Shown piece by piece: positions 57,600 to 64,000 of a stretch of 64,000 nucleotides of DNA. The position numbers and the translations under genes are program-made. The notes beneath the pieces were generated by a model, which worked only from the letters and a program-made list of their open reading frames with translations, searched no databases and was not told the origin of the DNA. The stretch is from contig OY783220.1 of assembly GCA_963678705.1 (NCBI GenBank), positions 6,531,001 to 6,595,000 on the forward strand, in the 5' to 3' direction. Within the stretch, counting starts at the first letter, position 1. Every line of letters begins with the position of its first letter. Origin of the DNA: Panorpa germanica (lineage: Eukaryota > Arthropoda > Insecta > Mecoptera > Panorpidae).

Positions 57600-58115
57600 T
57601 TAATTTGTGTATTTGTGAATGTTTCCTTACATTCATGTAATATTTTATCTAAATGATACCTAATAATATTTACTCCAAAAGGGTCTTATTTTATTATACG
57701 ATAGTTATTCTAAAAGCATTTAATACTTAAAAGGGAAATCTTAAGATTTTATAAACCTTAAAAAAATGTTTTTAGAAGTTTTATGAGTATGTTATAATGC
57801 TTAAAATTGTAGAACAATTCTTGGAAGAGCAATAAAATATGTCACAAAACATTGTATTTGAAGTAAAATCGTTTACGTAATGGCCAAGGTAAAAAATGAA
57901 CGTTGAAATTATTTACGGCGAACTAGCAACTGCAACATAATTTATATATGAAAAGTAGGCAACAAATCTTGGAATTACCTTATAGCAAGCTAAGAAGTGA
58001 AACTTCTTACTTATTACTTCTCAACATGGTATGCCAGGACAACTTTCTACCTGTGAGGTAACATGTGATATGTCGGATAAACGTTAAATATACGTAATTG
58101 TGTTTAGCGGGTTTT
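57600..58115 (+). repeat. TTTAGCGGG-family copy interrupted by a MITE-B-like insert
   Basis: TTACATTCATGTAATATTTT ... ACAAAACATTGTATTTGAAG ... GTTTACGTAA parallels 12957-13215 and 59800-60070. The sequence then breaks for about 170 bases and resumes AGGTAACATG ... GATAAACGTTAAATATACGTAATTGTGTTTAGCGGG (in two blocks) at 58056-58112. Confidence 0.6.
57883..58055. mobile_element. Nested MITE-B-like insert
   Basis: Left edge CCAAGGTAAAAAATGAACGTTGAAAT and right edge GCCAGGACAACTTTCTACCTG are degenerate versions of the MITE-B ends. The interior has the TAGCAAGCTAAG block. Continuous host-repeat text on both sides shows that it inserted into the older repeat. Confidence 0.55.
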
Positions 58116-59768
58116 TGAGTAGTGTCCTCAATAGAGTTCTGTTTGTAAATAAAATAAATACTACGTATAAGAAATAGAGAGAGAGAGACAGAGAGAGAAG
58201 GCGTAATTACTGAGGATAGAGAAAGGTGGCTAGTTGATCCATCGTCAGTACAATTGGTGTCGTTACAAACTAATTACAAGCGTCATCTGTTTAAGATTAA
58301 CAAAAAACATAACAATAACTTATAATAAAGCCTTGAACATTAATAAATTAATATAAATTTAAAAAATTGTAAAGTATACAACTTCAGATTATGTTTGATT
58401 GAGTAACTTAAAGAAATCACACAACTTTATAATTATTATAAAAAAATTATGATACTTTGTTAATATTTTCTTAGAAATTGAAGAGAAAGTAATAACTTTC
58501 TAGGGTAATAATGTTCTATTTGATATAATAAAAAAATTGTCTATGATTCTATTACATATAAGTTAAATTGTAAACAACAGAATTGGCTCACTAACAAAAA
58601 AGTATCGCATTATTTAAAACATCTATTTAATTCGTTTATAATTATGATTAAACTGATATTTAATTACTACTAGAGGTGGTTTTTTAATTTGTATTTAACT
58701 GTAACATCGTACGTACGAGTATGCAAACTTTTTATACAAAATAATGAAACTGTACAACGATAGAATTGTATTCGTATATGTGAGAATATGTTTAGTGAAT
58801 CGTGCTGCTAAATGTTCTTTGTGCTTCATTTACATATTTTGATATTTAGCTTTAAATAAACCTGAAATCATTTGCATATATACATATACATATACATACA
58901 AGGTATCCATATGTTTAAATTATAGAAAAATTGGCATGAGTGAGTATATTATGTATACGAGGATGTATTTTATGAATTATAAAATTTTACATAATATTTT
59001 CAATATTATTATTTTATGTTATATACAATACACCATATAGTAGAATTTGATAACAATTTTAGAAGATATTTGGGACAATACATACACGATAGCCTTACAT
59101 TTAAAATCAAATACATACTCATCTGTACAAGGACAAAATTTCGAAGAGAATGGGTTTTGTTTCCATCTTATTATTAATATAAATATTACTATTTATTGCT
59201 TAGTGAATGGTGGAGTGGATATATATATATATATATATAGGACTGTGTATGTACTTAAATATTCATAAAAAAATCATAAAAATTTCTTACATGACAAACA
59301 AAAAGAAGAAAATGGTGATAGTAAAAAAAACTTTTTACAACCCAAAACCATAAAAAGTTTGTTATACAAAAGACCAACAAAGAAATGCACGTAAAGAACT
59401 TTGTGAAAACAACATGAAAAATAAATAAGCTTTTGTGAAACTCAGTGATGTATAATACGGAGGACGGATTCCCAAGGCAGGCAACGTCTAATTTAATATT
59501 GACTTGAATATAATTAAAATGTGTTGACAAGTTGTTGTTGAGAATAAATAATAAAAATGTATGAGAAATAGTTTTCAGAAGATTGGTAGAATGGGCTCTT
59601 TACATGATGAGATCAGATTTAATTCTTACGATTTTTCTGTGTAAATAGTAAACTCTTAATTAGGTATAGAAGCGAGGATAGTGAACTGACAGGATGGAAA
59701 TACTATCCTGTCAAGTTTTTGTTTCCATTCTCACAAGTGTCTGAAGTGTTTTATACTAGAACAATTAT
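58116..59768. other. No gene seen
   Basis: Short (GA)n at 58177-58200 and TA run at 59219-59239. The 91-codon minus frame at 59255-59530 is unrecognised. Confidence 0.4.
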
Positions 59769-60110
59769 CCCGCTAAACACAAAAGTTTACACATGAATGC
59801 TATGTGATATATTAATTACACGAAAACCTAGTTATATGTAATATCAAAAGGAGTCTTTTTTTATAGATATTTTATAAAATTTTATAGTTATTTTACAAAA
59901 ATCTTTAATCCCTAAAAGGTTGTTTTAAATGCACTAAAATCCTTAAAAGTGTATTTTAAAAATATGTTATGATTATGTAAATAGACAAAAAGGTAGACTT
60001 ATTATTCAAAAACCCGAATAATAGGTCACAAAACGTTGTACATTAGATAAAATTGTTTACGCAATAGGTTATTTATACTACGTTAGGTAATCTTAACCGA
60101 AGGAAGTCTA
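59769..60110 (+). repeat. TTTAGCGGG-family copy with visible left end
   Basis: Begins CCCGCTAAACACAAAAGTTT. The body (CAAAAGGAGTC, CCTAAAAGG, CACAAAACGTTGTACATTAG, ATAAAATTGTTTACGCAATAGG) is colinear with the 13.0 and 57.6 kb copies. The right end is decayed. Confidence 0.6.
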
Positions 60111-60639
60111 TACCGCGTACAAAACAACTCCTTTATTTATAGTTTACAGTTGTATTGTATATTATAGTTTTAAGAAGTGTTGAGTTTTAGATTGTATTTT
60201 ATATAAAAAAGATTTTATGTTGTATTGATAAAAATAAGTATTATACATCCAGTGTTATTATTGTTAAATTATCCAATAGCTTATTTAACTGCAAATATTA
60301 ATATATAGTTCAGATTACGAGAGCTCGATGATGATTCATGTTTGAAATAGGTTTTAACGTATAAATCTACAATACCAAGGAAAGGAACTCTCACACTAAT
60401 TTCTTTATAATGTAAATAAGAACGAATAATATAAAATTCAGCATCCAATCGTGAATTTATTCAGTTCTTATAACCTTTTTTAAACATGAGTTACCGCCGA
60501 ACTCTATCAACTTGAACATATATTACGTTCAAGCAAAGCCATGACTTGACAAGTGTTATCCGAACTTGATATTATTCCCCATTAAAAAGCTATGCTTTAT
60601 CAACACACGAAATTCAGATTTTTCCATTGTTTTAAAATT

Positions 60640-60795
60640 ACAAGTAGCGTCATTAAAATCATTGTACCTAGTACACTAATAGTCGGAATGTCAGGAAATT
60701 TTGACACATATCGTTTGAAGGTTGTACTATCTAAAAATCATATGGATTTGTCAATAGAGGCGCCATCTATATGTCATCCTATGAACTTATTAAAT
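60640..60795 (+). repeat. Dispersed repeat pair, copy 2
   Basis: Partner of 2760-2915. The 96-codon frame 60592-60882 spans it and the next TA array and is not a gene. Confidence 0.75.
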
Positions 60796-60799
60796 AATG

Positions 60800-60807
<8 letters not shown>

Positions 60808-60857
<50 letters not shown>

Positions 60858-60915
60858 GTGTGTGTGTATTTATATACAATAATTGTGTGTGCGTGTGTAT
60901 AAAAGCAGGAAAATG

Positions 60916-60950
<35 letters not shown>
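60808..60950. repeat. Paired (TA)n arrays with GT-rich spacer
   Basis: TA runs at 60808-60858 and 60918-60950 are separated by TGTGTGTGTATT...GTGTGTGCGTGTG. Confidence 0.95.
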
Positions 60951-60951
<1 letters not shown>

Positions 60952-61786
60952 GTGAAAGCATGTTTGTATAAGCAACTTCTACTCCATGTGAGTTATTTTA
61001 ATAAGTACTTGTACAATAACAAACCAAATAGCGAAACATGGATGTATCCCAGTCCCAGCAATATCAAGTACCCTATTTTCGTACCCGGGGTTTAAGTAAA
61101 TAAACCAAAAAATAAATATTTTGCTATTAGATATGTATCTCATGGAATAGAAAATAGAAGTAAGTTAGAAAAAAGAAAAAGAAAATCGAAAAATAGATAT
61201 ATAAATTTATATGAAAACGTAGCCAAGATGTCGCATTAAGTTAGAGTATAGTTCAAAGTTAGAAGAAACTTTAACAATCTCTGTAATGTGACGAGAAATC
61301 AGAAGAAATGTGCTGTGTGAGTAGGGGAAACAAGTAGGGATAGTTGCCGTCGTCCTGTTAGCAGGCGTAGTTCAAATAAAAAGTCGAGCTAGCTTTACAC
61401 TGTTAGAAAAGTTTTTATAGCTTGGTATAGTATATTATTAACCAAAATTAATTCTCAAATTATTTAATTAAATAAGAGAGATTAGACTAGAGGATTAAAA
61501 GTGTGAATACCATTTGACGAAACCACAAAATTTCGTAAAAATTTGAGTACAAAATGATTCAGGTGTTGCTTTCTTCATTTATTAATTATTAAAGTAAAAT
61601 AATATTAAGTATTAATGTAAAACTAATTAGTATTAATAAATGGTAAAAATAGGGTTTATGAAAACTTATACATTCACTCCAAAATGTCTTAATGTCAGAA
61701 AATTATATTATTAATAAAGTCACAGTCAACTAATATAGAATAATAAATCCCTGAGATATGTTTCAAGAGATAAATAATCAATGACC

Positions 61787-61903
61787 AACATGCTTGGCGT
61801 TTTATTATACATGTATATGCAAGTTGGCACTCAGCTCGTGTAGGTAGTGATCGCCAAGCCGCTCTACCAGCTTGGTATAAAAGATCAAACATGTTGGTCG
61901 GAT
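61787..61903. mobile_element. Possible small TIR element
   Basis: GACCAACATGCTTGGCGTTTTATTATA near the left and its imperfect inverse (GACCAACATGTTTGATCTTTTATACCA on the other strand) at 61876-61902 enclose about 60 bases. The minus strand inside reads AGCTGGTAGAGCGGCTTGGC, like a tRNA A-box region. No flanking duplication is clear. Confidence 0.4.
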
Positions 61904-62054
61904 GCCAATGTACTTCAATCAATAGACTTCTTCTAGAAATCTTTTGATCTTCTAGAAATATTTAGTATTTTTAAAAGATTATCATAAAAAATAAAAGCGC
62001 ACCTGGGTGAATTTTAAAATAAACTAAACCAAAACAATGCTGGTTTAAATATAG

Positions 62055-62190
62055 ATCAACGTCGTCCACTGCGGGTGGTCACTCTGACAAATCGCTAAAT
62101 AGACGTTAAATATACGCAAGGGTGTAGATAGTAACTTAGAATTAGTGTATCGCATAAACCAATAAGGGAGTGTTCATTAATACAATTTAA
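62055..62190 (+). repeat. Direct repeat pair, copy 1
   Basis: GATCAACGTCGTCCACTGCG, AAATAGACGTTAAATATACGCAAG, CTTAGAATTAGTGTATCGCATAAA matches 63005-63145 in the same order and orientation. Confidence 0.7.
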
Positions 62191-63004
62191 ACACATACAA
62201 TTTTTACAATATTTTTTATTCATACAATGTTTTTTCAATTTAGAATAAAAGCACTAGTTAGATAACAGTGTATATTAAGTAGATAAAGTATAATATCAAA
62301 TGTGAATTTCGTAGACCCCATATCTTGTAAAACTCTCAAACACCATAAATCGTCAGAAAAACGCGTAGAAGGTTTTTCAGAATTCTTTGAACGCAAGGGC
62401 GGATGGAAAAAATTTACTCATACTTACATTTTCTTAAAAAAGCAAACTATAATATATATATATATAGATATATATGCGTGTATGCGTTTAAAAATTCGAA
62501 AGCATTTTGTCTGTATACGTATTTTAGTATAAACCATGTTTACGTTCATGTGAGGTCTAGATAAATTTGTTGTAGGGTTGGGGGCGTGTTTTTTCACCCT
62601 GTGATAAATTATACAGCAGGATTGATACCCTAGAATGCCAGATAATCTAATATATAAAAAAGTCATTTATCTACGTTTGACGGCGTCAAATGGCAACCAA
62701 CCAACAGAGATGTCAAACCAAAGTGATTAAATGCTATTTAAAAAATATTATGATTTTGTATATTGATATATATGTGTATGTGTATGTACTTCGTTATCAT
62801 TATCGAGAAAGGAAATTATAAATAAAATGTGAATAATTACAAAAATTTGATTGATTTTATCTTCTATGGGTAATGTTAGAGAAGTGATTTATTTATTCAT
62901 TTATTTGTTCCAACTGTGACGGGTACTGTAGAGTGCAGGGAGTGTCAGTTACTCTGTATTTAACAATAAATTATTAGAGTATAATTATCTCGAATACATT
63001 ATTC

Positions 63005-63145
63005 GATCCAGCGCCGTCCATCGCGGGTGCACATCGTCAAATGGACGTAACATATATGCAAGAGCTTAAGAATACCGGAGAATACCTTAGAATTAGTATA
63101 CCGCATAAAATAATAAATGTGTGTTAATTAATTTAATTTAGGCAA
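63005..63145 (+). repeat. Direct repeat pair, copy 2
   Basis: GATCCAGCGCCGTCCATCGC, AAATGGACGTAACATATATGCAAG, CTTAGAATTAGTATACCGCATAAA. About 950 bases from copy 1. Each copy is followed by TTAATTTA-type text. Confidence 0.7.
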
Positions 63146-63309
63146 CAGAAATAATCGCCCAGTGTACACAGAGTGCTCAGCGCATATAGAAAAAAAACAC
63201 TTCCTTGACTTACACCGTGTCTAGAACTACTAGGCTTTTCGATATGTTTCGATAGTTTACGGTCGTAATCAAAATTCTAAACTTTCACAATCGAAAACAA
63301 GATGTGCGC

Positions 63310-63492
63310 GCTGCCATCTTGACAAAGTGTACTAAAGTAATAAAAACTATTATTTTTACAATATCTCTTTATTTATGGGACTTACAATTCCTCTTACCAT
63401 TTTTGTATATAATTCTTTTTATATATATTTGATAGATATTTAGCTGCACCTCTCTAAAGTAAAGCACTTAAATAAAAATTAGTAATGATTCA
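63310..63492 (+). repeat. Dispersed repeat, copy 3 of 3 (empty site for MITE-A)
   Basis: GCTGCCATCTTGAC, CAATATCTCTTTATTTATGG, GATAGATATTTAGCTGCACC, AAAGCACTTAAATAAAAATTAGTAATGATTCA, the last split by one difference. At 63485-63486 a single AT stands where the 40.2 kb locus has AT-MITE-AT. Confidence 0.75.
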
Positions 63493-64000
63493 AAATAGTG
63501 AAGTTGTTTTACTTATAACAGTATAGACTGATAGAGTACTGGAATTATGTTGCTTGACAAGCTCATTCTTGTCTAAGACTAAGGTAATAAATCGATGTCA
63601 CATTTTACCTAAGTGAACCATAATAATATTCAATCAAAAAAGGTGCATTTATGTATAAAATCGATATTTTATAATTCTTCAATCTTTAAAAAAGGTCTCA
63701 TTAAGATGTTGTATATCTTGAAACAGATTTCTTTAACTGTTAAAATTATATTATTCCAAAAAATGGTAGATATATCTTGTAAAGAGCAACAACACAGGTC
63801 ATCCTAAAAAATACGCAAGATTTCTTATGGAAGGGTAAAATATTAGTTAGCGAAGAATGAAATTCGGGAATTTGTTGCCTAACGAAATTGTAGACTAAAT
63901 TCAGTCTAGATGCCATCACCGAACCGACTCTAAGCCCTGGCCACTTTTAGGTAAAGTTTTCTTGGAAAACTTTCTTACTACCTCCAGCGACCATCCGAGA
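63493..64000. other. No gene seen to window end
   Basis: The last 100 bases are GC-richer (CACCGAACCGACTCTAAGCC, CTGGCCAC). Neither strand has a frame that I can identify before the window ends. Confidence 0.3.

Noticed and set aside
60592-61095. Frames of 96 and 70 codons
   Set aside because: They run through the dispersed repeat and two TA arrays. The repeat partner at 2.8 kb does not keep the frame.
61840-61885. tRNA gene on the minus strand
   Set aside because: AGCTGGTAGAGCGG resembles a D-arm, but no TpsiC arm follows at the right distance, and the text lies inside an inverted repeat.
1-64000. CRISPR array, bacterial operons or an integrated virus
   Set aside because: No regularly spaced direct repeats, no dense ORFs and no recognisable viral structural or replication protein. 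The small AT-rich frames do not justify such a call.

Overview
This window looks like A+T-rich nuclear DNA of an insect or other arthropod; by eye G+C is roughly 28-30%, an estimate I did not compute. The signs are long (TA)n arrays, a mariner relic, several degraded non-LTR retrotransposon 3' ends, and many short non-autonomous DNA transposons (MITEs). I see no bacterial operons, no rRNA, no intact tRNA and no CRISPR array. I cannot name the species. No complete host protein-coding gene is supported. The window is best read as intergenic or deep intronic DNA built from repeats.

Layout. 1-2.6 kb: a hAT-like MITE with a perfect 8-bp target duplication, then a stretch with two identical TGACGTCA palindromes. 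2.7-9.2 kb: half of a dispersed repeat pair, a (TA)n array, a minus-strand non-LTR fragment, an internally deleted mariner (7121-7718), a fold-back MITE (8442-8852) and a SINE-like piece. 11-14.6 kb: two MITEs with long terminal inverted repeats (TIRs), a SINE-like piece, two members of a repeat ending in TTTAGCGGG, a mariner transposase C-terminus, and a 5'-truncated non-LTR copy bracketed by an 11-bp target duplication. 15.5-23.8 kb: two copies of a 254-bp MITE family (here MITE-A), two more non-LTR 3' ends, CpG-richer patches, an acidic-tailed candidate ORF (19314-19550) and a PIF/Harbinger-like element (23488-23789).

24-33 kb holds mainly A+T-rich DNA and repeat scraps. 33-41 kb holds a CpG-richer patch, a direct duplication (35.1 and 37.1 kb), a minisatellite, MITE-A inserted in a (TA)n array, another non-LTR tail, the best candidate host exon (38056-38326: splice acceptor, signal peptide, six downstream cysteines), a 401-bp MITE (MITE-B) and a fourth MITE-A. 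44-53 kb holds another non-LTR C-terminus, a local tandem duplication, a hAT-like short TIR element and a MITE with perfect 24-bp TIRs (51478-51943). 55-64 kb holds (TA)n arrays, the best preserved retrotransposon fragment (56514-57145, RNase H plus C-terminal Cys/His motif), nested repeats and two repeat pairs.

The main story is transposition history. MITE-A has four copies of 253-254 bp. Two related sequences elsewhere in the window lack the insertion and so show its target-site duplication to be 2 bp. MITE-B shares the CCCAG/CTGGG ends and also has a 2-bp flanking duplication.
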